A stretch of DNA of 64,000 nucleotides from Actinomycetota bacterium (GTDB lineage: Bacteria > Actinomycetota > Geothermincolia > Geothermincolales > RBG-13-55-18): assembly GCA_016931915.1 (NCBI GenBank), contig JAFGDU010000097.1, positions 1-64,000 on the forward strand, in the 5' to 3' direction. Each line of letters starts with the position of its first letter. Positions within the stretch are counted from its first letter, which is position 1. The position numbers and the translations under genes are program-made. A model generated the notes under the pieces. The model was not told where the DNA came from, made no database searches, and saw only the letters and a list, made by a program, of their open reading frames with translations. This document shows, in pieces, positions 1-8,848 of the stretch.

Positions 1-1314
1 GGTATCTTCGCCTTCGGCCTCTCGGAGAAGGAACACGGCGCCGACCTCTACTCGACGGAGATGTCCCTCAAGCCGCTGGGCGGGGGAGAATACCGCGCCA
101 ACGGGCGCAAGTACTACATCGGCAACGGCAACGAGGCGGCGCTGGTATCCACCTTCGGCAAGATGGCGGACAGCGATGACTACGTCTTCTTCGCCGTGAG
201 CTCCAAGCATGGCGGCTACGACCTGGTGAAGAACGTGGTCAACTCGCAGAACTTCGTGGCCGAGTACGCCTTGAGCGACTACCCCATCCACGAGACGGAC
301 ATCCTGTCCATGGGCAGGGACGCATGGGACGCGGCGCTGAACACGGTGAACGTGGGCAAGTTCAACCTGGGCTGGGCGTCCATCGGCATCTGCACCCACG
401 CTCTCTACGAGGCGGTGGACCACGCAGCCAACCGCGTGCTCTACGGCAAGCACGTCACCGATTTCCCCCACATCCGCCAGCTGCTCACAGACGCCTACGC
501 GCGCCTGGTGGCCATGAAGCTCTTCGCCCTGCGAGCGGCGGACTACATGCGCTCCGCCTCCCCAGAGGACCGCAGGTATCTCCTCTACAACCCCATGGTG
601 AAGATGAAGGTCACCACCCAGGGCGAGGAGGTCATCAACCTGCTCTGGGACGTCATCGCTGCCAAGGGCTTCGAGAAGGACACCTACTTCGAGATGGCCG
701 CCCGCGACATCCGCGCCCTTCCCAAGCTGGAGGGCACAGTGCACGTGAACATGGCGTTGATCATCAAGTTCATGCCCAACTACTTCTTCAACCCGGCATC
801 CTTCCCGGAGATACCGCAGCGAAAAGATCTCGCCAACGACGACTTCCTCTTCCGGCAGGGTCCCACCAAGGGGCTGGGCGGCATCCAGTTCCACGACTTC
901 AACCTGGCCTACGGGCCTTGCGGACTCCCTAACGTGAGCATCTTCAAGGAGCAGATCGAGGTGCTCAAGGAGATGCTGCTCAAGGCCTCGCCCACGGAGG
1001 GGCAGCGCAAGGACATCGACTTCCTGCTCACCCTGGGAGAGCTCTTCACCCTTGTAGCCTACGGCCAGCTCCTCCTGGAGAACCAGCCCATCTACGGGGT
1101 GGAGGACGATTTCATGGAGTCCATCTTCGACTTCATGGTGCGGGACTTCTCCCGCTACGCCCTGCAGCTCTACTCCAAGACCTCGAGCACCCCGGAGCAG
1201 ATGGACCTGTGCCTGAAGATGATCCGCAAGCCTGTGATCGACGAGGCAAGGTTCGAGCGCGTGTGGGAAAAGTACGTCTTCGCGACCGTGGGCGCCTATA
1301 CCATGAACGACTGA
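1..1314 (+). CDS. acyl-CoA dehydrogenase-like protein, 5' end cut off
   Basis: The reading frame is open from base 1, so the start lies outside the window; 437 residues are present. The opening residues (GLSEKEHGADLYST) and the following beta-rich part resemble the middle FAD-binding domain of acyl-CoA dehydrogenases. The helical part after about residue 120 (VLYGKHVTDFPHIRQLLTDA) resembles the C-terminal domain, where the family has an 'R..FG..i...Q.....lA' motif. The tail is longer than in a typical ~385-residue enzyme, suggesting one of the ~600-residue acyl-CoA dehydrogenase-like proteins. The likely role is alpha,beta-dehydrogenation of a CoA thioester with electrons passed to ETF. The substrate is unknown. 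The next gene is 268 bp away. Confidence 0.75.
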   Translation, partial: GIFAFGLSEKEHGADLYSTEMSLKPLGGGEYRANGRKYYIGNGNEAALVSTFGKMADSDDYVFFAVSSKHGGYDLVKNVVNSQNFVAEYALSDYPIHETDILSMGRDAWDAALNTVNVGKFNLGWASIGICTHALYEAVDHAANRVLYGKHVTDFPHIRQLLTDAYARLVAMKLFALRAADYMRSASPEDRRYLLYNPMVKMKVTTQGEEVINLLWDVIAAKGFEKDTYFEMAARDIRALPKLEGTVHVNMALIIKFMPNYFFNPASFPEIPQRKDLANDDFLFRQGPTKGLGGIQFHDFNLAYGPCGLPNVSIFKEQIEVLKEMLLKASPTEGQRKDIDFLLTLGELFTLVAYGQLLLENQPIYGVEDDFMESIFDFMVRDFSRYALQLYSKTSSTPEQMDLCLKMIRKPVIDEARFERVWEKYVFATVGAYTMND

Positions 1315-1378
1315 GGCATCGGGGTCAAGCCTCGCCTGGTGCCTCAGGCCTCAAACGAGGCCTGGCCCCTGGCCGCGG

Positions 1379-1475
1379 TGTCATTGCGAGGCAGTGTAGC
1401 CGCCGTGGCAACCCCCCTCAGGACCGTACCCGGTTTCCCTGCTAAGGGGATCGCTTCGCCCCGCTCGCGATGACA
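1379..1475. repeat. MITE-like imperfect palindromic intergenic element
   Basis: This 97-bp element is bounded by 12-base terminal inverted repeats that differ at one position: tgtcattgcgag at 1379-1390 and ctcgcgatgaca at 1464-1475. The inner part has the 'gcttcgcc ccgctcgcg' composition of the widespread 'cattgcgagg..gcaatgaca' class of intergenic repeats. It codes for nothing I can support. The short hairpin-forming aggcct...aggcct just upstream (about 1346-1363) is separate. Confidence 0.5.
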
Positions 1476-1582
1476 AGGGGAAGGGCTTGCACGCATGGGG
1501 CGAGAAATAACCATACAAGTGAAGCTGGTATCATACCCCCCGCTCGCATGCGGCTGGTGTCGCGAAAGAAGGAGAGTGTGCC

Positions 1583-3040
1583 ATGAATGGAAGGGCGGTT
1601 CATTACCTCTTGGTGGTGATCGCGGCAATTACTCTCGCCACGTTGCTCCTGGCGGGATGCGGCGAGACCACGCAAGAGGAACAGGGGGAGATTGCAAGCC
1701 CGGATGAGGGCGATATAACCTCCTACGAAGGTGGCTACCGCTACGACTACAACGGCTGGGTCTATCTCCATATCGAGGGCGAGCCCTACGAGAGGGGGTA
1801 CCAGCACGGCTACCTCATGGCTCCGGAGCTGGCGGAGATCATGGAAATGGTGGAGTACACCACCTTCCAGGACACGGGTAAAGAATGGGGATTCTTCGTC
1901 GAGCAGGCTGAGCGGATCTTCATGCCCAACGCCGAGGAGGAGTACATCGAGGAGATGAAGGGCATCGCCGACGGGGCCACCCAGGCCGGGACGGAGATGA
2001 CCTGGCAGGAGGTGCTGGCCTGGAACGGCGACATGGAGCTGACCGGCTACTGGTGGCCCAACGAGATGGCGGGCACTTACGGCGACCGGCCCGACAACGA
2101 GCACTGCAGCGCCTTCATCGCCACCGGTTCCTATACCAGCGACGGCGGGATAGTCATGGCCCACAACTCCTGGGACGCCTACGTCATGGGCCAGTACTTC
2201 AACCTCATCCTGGATATCGAGCCCTCCGAGGGCAACCGCATGTTCATGCAGAGCGTTCCCGGCTACATCGACAGCATGACGGACTTCTTCGTCACCGGCG
2301 CTGGCATCATGGGAACCGAGACCACGCTGGGCGGCTACAGCGATTACGACCCCGACGAGGAGGCGGAGTTCTTCCGCGTGCGCAAGGCCATGCAGTACTC
2401 AGGCGACCTGGACGGGTTCGTGGTGCTGATGCAGAAGAAGAACAACGGGGGATATGCCAACAGCTGGCTGCTGGCGGACGTCGGCAGCGGCGAGATCATG
2501 CGTTTCGAGCAGGGCCTGGAGGATCAGGACGTGCAGAGGAGCAAGGACGGCTACTTCGTGGGCTGCAACACTCCCTTCGACCCGGAGCTGCGCAACCTGG
2601 AGTGCTCAGATACCGGCTACTTCGATATCAGGACGCCCATGGGGGCGAGGCGGGTGCGCCTCACCCAGCTCATGGAGGATAACCGGGGGAGCATTGATAT
2701 CGAGCTGGCCAAGGAGATCCTGGCGGATCATTACGACGTATACCTGGACGAGGCCGACAACCCGTGCTCCCGCACCATCGAGGGCCACTACGAGCTGGAC
2801 CCCTTCGAGTACTGGCAGGCCAGGATGCCATTCCAGCCCTCGGGCGCGGTGGACGGCAAGGTCATGGACGGCGAGCTGGCAAGGAGCATGAGTTTCTGGG
2901 CCCGTTTCGGCAACTCCAGCGGCATGCCCTTCGTGGCAGCGGAGTACCTGGAGAAACAGCCGCAGTTCGACTACCTGGAGGGATATCTGAAGGACCGGCC
3001 CACCCAGCCGTGGACGCTCTTCAGCGCGGAGAACTTATAA
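1583..3040 (+). CDS. lipoprotein Ntn-hydrolase (phospholipase B-like / C45-like)
   Basis: The N-terminus is a lipoprotein signal peptide ending in the lipobox LLAGC, with Cys26 as the lipidation site, so the enzyme should be anchored outside the membrane. Next comes GEPYERGYQHGYL, typical of the pro-region of C45 acyltransferases and phospholipase B-like proteins. NEHCSAFIATG then places a candidate N-terminal nucleophile at Cys175 after self-cleavage. MAHNSWD and NGGYANSWLLADV fit the Ntn-hydrolase core. It probably hydrolyses an amide or ester outside the cell; the substrate is not determinable. The ATG at 1583 has a good ribosome binding site (aaggag). The 3' end lies 30 bp from the convergent lipoprotein gene. 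Confidence 0.7.
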   Translation: MNGRAVHYLLVVIAAITLATLLLAGCGETTQEEQGEIASPDEGDITSYEGGYRYDYNGWVYLHIEGEPYERGYQHGYLMAPELAEIMEMVEYTTFQDTGKEWGFFVEQAERIFMPNAEEEYIEEMKGIADGATQAGTEMTWQEVLAWNGDMELTGYWWPNEMAGTYGDRPDNEHCSAFIATGSYTSDGGIVMAHNSWDAYVMGQYFNLILDIEPSEGNRMFMQSVPGYIDSMTDFFVTGAGIMGTETTLGGYSDYDPDEEAEFFRVRKAMQYSGDLDGFVVLMQKKNNGGYANSWLLADVGSGEIMRFEQGLEDQDVQRSKDGYFVGCNTPFDPELRNLECSDTGYFDIRTPMGARRVRLTQLMEDNRGSIDIELAKEILADHYDVYLDEADNPCSRTIEGHYELDPFEYWQARMPFQPSGAVDGKVMDGELARSMSFWARFGNSSGMPFVAAEYLEKQPQFDYLEGYLKDRPTQPWTLFSAENL

Positions 3041-3070
3041 CGGCGCGCGGTATTGCGATCTCTTCGCAGT

Positions 3071-3547
3071 CTATATCTTGGACTTTAATATACTGATGGC
3101 CGTGCCGTCTTCTTTGCCGCTCACTATTACCTGGATGCTCATGCCGTCCTTCTCCAGGTTCCACCAGGTCTGGTAGCTGCCGTCCGGCAGCTGCTGGAAT
3201 TCCTTGGGCTCGCCCAGCTCGTTCTTATACCAGGAGACGACCGTCTCGAAATCGTCCTTGGTAGAGTAGTCGACGCCCACGTCCGTGACCTCTCCATCGG
3301 TCTCGGTCTTAGATGACTCGACCGTGGAAGGATCGAGGTTATCGTTGTATACGGGAACCCCCATTTCATCCTCGGTCGGCAATACCGTCGATGTGGAATA
3401 GTCCTCCTTCTCCTCCTCCTCGAATTCATGCTCGGGGTAGTTGTACAGCTCGTGCTCGCCGTTACAGCCGCACCCGCCGCAGCCCGACATGAAACCCACG
3501 GTGAATATCACCGCTATGGTGAGCGCGAAAAGTATTTTCTTTCTCAT
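3071..3547 (-). CDS. small cysteine-cluster lipoprotein, copy 1
   Basis: A 158-residue lipoprotein: a charged N-terminus, a hydrophobic segment and the lipobox FMSGC with Cys23 as the modified residue. A dense Cys/Gly cluster (SGCGGCGC) follows immediately. An acidic linker leads to EDEMGVPVYNDN and a C-terminal globular part containing FETVVSWYKNELGEP and TWWNLEKDGMSIQV, shared with the neighbouring gene. The pattern around WYK...LGEP resembles domains seen in other secreted proteins that lack a known function. I do not recognise the family further. It is a tandem duplicate of the 3611-4084 gene. Confidence 0.75.
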   Translation of the reverse strand: MRKKILFALTIAVIFTVGFMSGCGGCGCNGEHELYNYPEHEFEEEEKEDYSTSTVLPTEDEMGVPVYNDNLDPSTVESSKTETDGEVTDVGVDYSTKDDFETVVSWYKNELGEPKEFQQLPDGSYQTWWNLEKDGMSIQVIVSGKEDGTAISILKSKI

Positions 3548-3610
3548 GCTTTCCCCCTTGCTTCTTCCTGAAGATACGAGGAGCTTTCAGACCAGCTTCC
3601 GACACTTCAG

Positions 3611-4084
3611 TTACATGGACCACCATATTTCTTCTCTATGGATATCTATGTCAGCGCCTTGGTCGGTGCAGGTCACGATGATGGTGATGTCCCATCCGTT
3701 CTTCTGCAGGTTCCAGATGGCCTTGTTGTGCCCATTCGGGAGCTTGGTTATCCCTGCGGGTTCTCCCAGCTGTCCTTTGTACCACTCGTGCACGGTCTGA
3801 AAGCCGTCCGTCGTCTTGTATGAGAGGTCCGTGCTCTCTTCTTCGCTGTCGGGCTGGGAGGAGGACTTAACGATGGAGAGCTCGTCGACGTTCTGGTCGT
3901 ATACGGGCACTCCGAGTTCCGCTTCAGAGGGCAGCTCCTTTGTAAACGGCTCCTCGGATTTCTGGTCTTCGCCCGTGAACACCGCTATATCGTCCTCGCT
4001 GCATCCGCACCCCCCGCATCCCGAGAGGCAACCGACGGTCATGATAACAGCGATGACGAACAGGCAGAACAGCTTCCTCCTCAT
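3611..4084 (-). CDS. small cysteine-cluster lipoprotein, copy 2
   Basis: This 157-residue lipoprotein is a clear paralogue of the gene at 3071-3547: the same signal-peptide form, the lipobox CLSGC with Cys23, the same SGCGGCGC cluster, then SEAELGVPVYDQN and FQTVHEWYKGQLGEP. Divergence is greatest in the acidic linker. The pair is transcribed on the minus strand, this copy first, with 63 bp between them, so they are probably one transcript. Its start lies 134 bp from the divergent PadR gene. Function is unknown; the surface location is inferred from the lipobox. Confidence 0.75.
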   Translation of the reverse strand: MRRKLFCLFVIAVIMTVGCLSGCGGCGCSEDDIAVFTGEDQKSEEPFTKELPSEAELGVPVYDQNVDELSIVKSSSQPDSEEESTDLSYKTTDGFQTVHEWYKGQLGEPAGITKLPNGHNKAIWNLQKNGWDITIIVTCTDQGADIDIHREEIWWSM

Positions 4085-4179
4085 GAGTCTCTCCTTTGCT
4101 CCTGTGTTCGTATGCCTAGTTTTTCATCGGTCGCGTGCCTCGAGGCCTTAACGGTACTTCGAGCGCACGAAAAGGACTC

Positions 4180-4218
4180 TTGACGTAACTTACGTTATCT
4201 GATAACGTAAGTTACGTT
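4180..4218 (+). promoter_or_regulatory. sigma70-type promoter inside a perfect 17-bp-arm palindrome (PadR operator)
   Basis: TTGACG (4180-4185), a 17-base spacer and TAACGT (4203-4208) form a plausible promoter. A perfect inverted repeat with 17-base arms and a single central base runs from 4183 to 4217 and contains both the spacer and the -10 box. The expected transcription start is about 4215-4219, on the ATG of the PadR gene at 4219. No Shine-Dalgarno sequence precedes that ATG, so the mRNA is probably leaderless. A dimeric repressor bound here would cover the promoter; PadR autoregulation is the obvious reading. Confidence 0.7.
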
Positions 4219-4686
4219 ATGGGACGTATATTCAGACGGGGAGAACTTAAAGAGGTGCTCGTGATCATCCTTGCGAGCCTGGGTGAGGCGCACGGCTATG
4301 CCATCATGACCGAGCTGAAGGAGCGCATAGGGGGGGGATGGAAGCCGAGCCCGGGTGCCATCTACCCCGCGCTGCTGGCGCTGGTGGAGATGGGCTATGT
4401 CCAGACGACGGAAAAAGACGGCACGCGCATGTATTCACTAACTGAAGCAGGCCGGCGCGCTGCGAAGAAAAGCAGCTCGGCTGGCCGCTGGGCGTCCCTG
4501 AGCGCTCGCTCCGAGAGGGACGAGGGGCGCATAACCATCGGAGCGCTGCTCGACCGTTTCGCGGCGCAATCGAAATTGCGGCGGCGGCTAGCGGGGCCCG
4601 AGCAGGAGCAGCAGATCGAGAAGATACTCGTGCGCGCGAGCGGCGAGATCGAGCAGGTGTTAAAGAAAGGAGATAACGATGGATGA
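4219..4686 (+). CDS. PadR-family transcriptional regulator
   Basis: A 155-residue regulator. The N-terminal winged helix shows the PadR signature: RGELKEVLVIILASLGEAHGYAI, then SPGAIYPALLALVEMGYV (recognition helix) and the wing KDGTRMYSLTEAG. The C-terminal part is charged and helical, probably the dimerisation region. It is the first gene of a three-gene operon with the 2TM protein (8-base overlap) and the sensor-domain membrane protein. The ATG abuts a palindromic promoter, which suggests autorepression. PadR proteins usually respond to small hydrophobic ligands or cell-envelope stress; the signal here is unknown. Confidence 0.88.
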   Translation: MGRIFRRGELKEVLVIILASLGEAHGYAIMTELKERIGGGWKPSPGAIYPALLALVEMGYVQTTEKDGTRMYSLTEAGRRAAKKSSSAGRWASLSARSERDEGRITIGALLDRFAAQSKLRRRLAGPEQEQQIEKILVRASGEIEQVLKKGDNDG

Positions 4687-4954
4687 GTTCGGCGAGCTGT
4701 CGCTGAGGGAGCGGGAAGCCAGGCGCATCGCCCGGCGCCAGTGGTTCTGGCTGCATTTCGCGGTCTACGCGGTAACACAGGTTTTTCTGTTCGTTATCTG
4801 GCTGCTCAGCTCGGCCTCTTACCCCTGGTTCATATTCCCGCTCTTCGGGTGGGGGATCCTGGTCGCGGCCCATGCGGTATACGCTTTCGTGGTGCGCGAT
4901 CCGGAGGAGATCATGGTCGAGCGTGCGGCACGGCAGGCGGGAAAGCGGCAATGA
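4679..4954 (+). CDS. 2TM-domain small membrane protein
   Basis: 91 residues. A charged amphipathic N-terminus (REREARRIARRQ) precedes two hydrophobic helices, about residues 21-43 and 48-71, with the short loop SSASYPW between them; a cytoplasmic basic tail ends the protein. This matches the '2TM domain' family (PF13239-like), often found beside or fused to PadR or histidine-kinase regulators. It overlaps the PadR stop codon by 8 bases and shares ATGA with the next gene, so translation is coupled. The ribosome binding site aaaggag lies upstream of 4679. Confidence 0.75.
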   Translation: MDEFGELSLREREARRIARRQWFWLHFAVYAVTQVFLFVIWLLSSASYPWFIFPLFGWGILVAAHAVYAFVVRDPEEIMVERAARQAGKRQ

Positions 4955-5769
4955 GCTGGTTGCTGGGCCCGTACGCCGAGATGAGGACCTACCGCGTCCT
5001 CGCGTACCTGCTGCTCGGCCTGCCCCTCGGGATCCTCGACTTCACCATCGTGGTCACCGGGCTCTCACTCGGTCTCGGCCTGATCATAACGCTGGTCGGT
5101 ATCCCCGTGCTCGTCGCTACCCTGCTCGTCGTAAGAAGCCTAGCGGCAATGGAGAGAGGGCTTGCCGTTTCGCTGCTGGATGCGCCCATGCCGCGCCGCG
5201 TGCCGGGGCGTGAGCGGGAGAGCGGGTTCTTCTGGGCGCGCCTGCGCGACCTCGTCTTCGGCAGACACACCTGGGAGGAGATGGGCTTTCTGCTCCTGCG
5301 CCTGCCCCTCGGGATCCTCGACTTCACCGTTGCCGTGACCATCGTAGCGCTCGCACTCTGCGGCATCGCCATGCCGATAATCGTGGCGGCCGGCGTACCG
5401 GCATCGGTAGGTTCGTGGGAGATAGACACGTTCGTGGAGTCCCTCGCCTACCTGCCGGTCAGCGCCCTCTTCCTGCTCGTAGGCCCCCGGCTTATCCTCG
5501 CCTGGGGTGAGCTGTCGCGGTGGCTCGCGACCGCTCTACTCGGCCGCATCGAGCCCCGGGAATCGAAGCGTGCGGTCGTCGACGTACTCGCCAGCATAGG
5601 AGAGGCCGACGGGTTCCGCATCCTGGACGAGCTCGAGCTGCGCATCGGTCGCGGACCTTTTCTGACTCCGACCCGCCTCGAGGCGACCCTGCTGGCGCTC
5701 GAGTCGGCGGGACAGGTCAGCGCCCGCCACGAAGGCGGCCGGACTTTTTATACACTGGCCCAGAGCTGA
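4951..5769 (+). CDS. duplicated 'putative sensor' membrane domain fused to a PadR-like winged helix
   Basis: 272 residues starting at the ATG in the ATGA overlap with the previous gene. Two similar membrane units follow one another: RVLAYLLLGLPLGILDFTIVV near residue 12 and LLLRLPLGILDFTVAVTIVA near residue 112. Each is followed by another hydrophobic hairpin, as in the actinobacterial PF13796 'putative sensor' domain. The last ~70 residues (KRAVVDVLASIGEADGFRIL ... LEATLLALESAGQVS) read like a PadR winged helix with wing GGRTFYTL. The protein therefore looks like a membrane-tethered one-component regulator or a co-sensor of the PadR gene. Function is inferred only. Confidence 0.72.
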   Translation: MSWLLGPYAEMRTYRVLAYLLLGLPLGILDFTIVVTGLSLGLGLIITLVGIPVLVATLLVVRSLAAMERGLAVSLLDAPMPRRVPGRERESGFFWARLRDLVFGRHTWEEMGFLLLRLPLGILDFTVAVTIVALALCGIAMPIIVAAGVPASVGSWEIDTFVESLAYLPVSALFLLVGPRLILAWGELSRWLATALLGRIEPRESKRAVVDVLASIGEADGFRILDELELRIGRGPFLTPTRLEATLLALESAGQVSARHEGGRTFYTLAQS

Positions 5770-5975
5770 AAAACATGGTTTTTTGCGAGAAGGATGGAAA
5801 AAGAAATGCTAAGAAAGGCCGGGTCAGACCAGGAGATCGAGACTGGATGCGGGAATGAGCCACAGCTGCCTCTGCCTCATGGAGAGGAGCAGAATAAAGA
5901 AAGCGTGCCGAATGAACGATGATAAGGTAGTCGTCGATTCCCTCGTGGGAGTCGGGACGAAGGAAAGTTGGATCA

Positions 5976-6004
5976 TTGGCGTCCGGGGTGGGAGCGCGTA
6001 TAAT
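5976..6004 (+). promoter_or_regulatory. promoter of the radical SAM gene
   Basis: TTGGCG (5976-5981), a 17-base spacer and a perfect TATAAT (5999-6004). The predicted start point, about 6011, is only a few bases before the ATG at 6015, so the transcript would be leaderless or nearly so. Confidence 0.6.
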
Positions 6005-6014
6005 CACACCTTGT

Positions 6015-7427
6015 ATGCTGAAAAACGGAAGAAAGAAGAGTGATCAATTGAAGCTGCATCTTGTTGCCCCGACCAAGCAGGGCGAGTCGTATCTGTTCAA
6101 TAAAGGGCTCCTGGCTCCCCTCGGCCTCATGTACCTGGCGGCTTATACCCCGCCGGAGGTCGAGGTGAAGTTGATCGACGAGAACGTCGAACGCGTCGAT
6201 TTCTCCGATGTCCCCGACCTGGTGGGCATCACCACCATGACCGCTACCGCACCACGGGCATACCAGATCGCCGGCCGCTACCGCTCCCAGGGGGCCAAGG
6301 TTGTGTTGGGCGGCGTACATGCCTCCATGATGCCCGAGGAGGCGCTGCGCTATGCCGATAGCGTGGTGATAGGGGAGGCGGAGAGCATCTGGCCGCAGGT
6401 CCTCTCCGACTTCGAAGCAGGACGGCTCGAGCCCATTTACCGCCAGGAGGACTTTATTGATTTCAGGCGCCCCATCCAGCCCCGCCGCGATATCATCGAC
6501 CCCAAGCGCTACTGGAGCGCTAACGGCGTGCAGACCGCGCGCGGCTGCCCCCACGGCTGCAACTTCTGCTCGGTGACCGCCTTCAACGGGCGCCGGGTAC
6601 GTATGCGCGACGTGGACAACGTGCTGGCCGAGGTGGAGTCCCTGCCCCGCCACAACCGCATTCGCAACAAGGTAGTGGCTTTCGTCGACGACAACATTGC
6701 CGCACATCCCACCCGCGCCAAGGAGCTCTTCCGGGGGCTCATCCCCATGAACCTGAAGTGGGGTTCGCAGGCTTCCATCACTTTCGCCCGGGACGAGGAA
6801 CTGGTGGCCCTTGCGGCCGAGAGCGGCTGCCATTTTCTCTTCATCGGGCTGGAGACAATGAACCGCAAGGCCCTGGCCGAGATGGGAAAGAGCCAGAACA
6901 AGGTGGAGGAATACGCCGACTCCTTGCGGCTGCTGAGGAAGTATGACATCCACGTCATGGGCGCCTTCGTCTTCGGGTTCGATAGCGATGACGAGTCCTC
7001 GTTCACTGACACCCTGGAGTTCGCCACGGATAACCAGATACAGGTGGGCCAGCTAGCCCACCTCGTCCCTTACCCGGGGACGCGCCTCTACAACGATTTG
7101 ATGGCACAGGGCCGCGTGGAGCCGGAGTTCTGGTTCGAGCCTTCCTGGGATGCCAGGGTTGTGTACACGCCCAAGAACTTCACCGCGCAGGAACTCACCG
7201 ATCTCACCCATAAGGTACAGAGTGATTTCTACTCCTACCGTTCCATCGCCAGGCGCATGTACCTGCACCGCCACTGGAGCTACTGGTTCGCATTCAACCT
7301 CCTCTACCGCCATTCCCTCACGGGCGGCCGTTCCCACGAGGTGGGGGACCACGCGGGAGGCGGGAACGGCAGAAAATGGTGGTTCTTCCGCCGTCCCGAG
7401 AAGGCCTGGGCGACTAAGTCCGCTTAG
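6015..7427 (+). CDS. B12-binding domain radical SAM protein
   Basis: About 470 residues. The N-terminal part (PTKQGESYLFNKGLLAPLGL ... VLGGVHASMMPEEAL) is the Rossmann-like cobalamin-binding domain of class B radical SAM enzymes. The [4Fe-4S] motif is RGCPHGCNFCS near residue 180 (CxxxCxxC). The SAM barrel follows, with VVAFVDDNIAAHP, LFIGLETMNRK and HVMGAFVFGFDSDD. The C-terminus with two basic aromatic helices resembles DUF4070. Such proteins methylate or rearrange lipids, hopanoids or cofactors; the substrate is unknown. ATG 6015 follows the promoter closely. An in-frame TTG at 6048 (MKLHLVAPT) is an alternative start. The gene stands alone, converging with galK. Confidence 0.85.
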   Translation: MLKNGRKKSDQLKLHLVAPTKQGESYLFNKGLLAPLGLMYLAAYTPPEVEVKLIDENVERVDFSDVPDLVGITTMTATAPRAYQIAGRYRSQGAKVVLGGVHASMMPEEALRYADSVVIGEAESIWPQVLSDFEAGRLEPIYRQEDFIDFRRPIQPRRDIIDPKRYWSANGVQTARGCPHGCNFCSVTAFNGRRVRMRDVDNVLAEVESLPRHNRIRNKVVAFVDDNIAAHPTRAKELFRGLIPMNLKWGSQASITFARDEELVALAAESGCHFLFIGLETMNRKALAEMGKSQNKVEEYADSLRLLRKYDIHVMGAFVFGFDSDDESSFTDTLEFATDNQIQVGQLAHLVPYPGTRLYNDLMAQGRVEPEFWFEPSWDARVVYTPKNFTAQELTDLTHKVQSDFYSYRSIARRMYLHRHWSYWFAFNLLYRHSLTGGRSHEVGDHAGGGNGRKWWFFRRPEKAWATKSA

Positions 7428-7487
7428 ACCGGACCCCGATGCGGACAGCCGTGACTCCGAAGCACCCTTGTCATAATTGAGCCTGAC

Positions 7488-8648
<1,161 letters not shown>

Positions 8649-8790
8649 GGGTCAGCCCTCCATTTTCCACGTCGGGGGTCAGGCCTCCACGGTCCCGGTG
8701 ACTCAAGTACGTTACAAGCCAATCCTTTTATCATGTTGTCTATCTCCCGCATCGCCGTACGTATACTGCATCGGGCACAGACGGACTGCG

Positions 8791-8819
8791 ATTATACGTG
8801 GATATGCACGAGGCGTAAA
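8791..8819 (-). promoter_or_regulatory. galK promoter
   Basis: On the minus strand, TTTACG (8819-8814), a 17-base spacer and a perfect TATAAT (8796-8791). It lies between galT and galK, so galK can be transcribed separately, with a leader of about 135 bases. The leader carries two tandem copies of 'tggagg.ctgacccc' (around 8687-8669 and 8662-8648), the second forming the galK start region. Confidence 0.55.
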
Positions 8820-8848
8820 AATATATAAACATGTCACCGTCGCGCCCT

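Noticed and set aside
5855-6043. 62-codon frame before the radical SAM gene
   Set aside because: No ribosome binding site, no recognisable sequence, and it runs through the radical SAM promoter and start.
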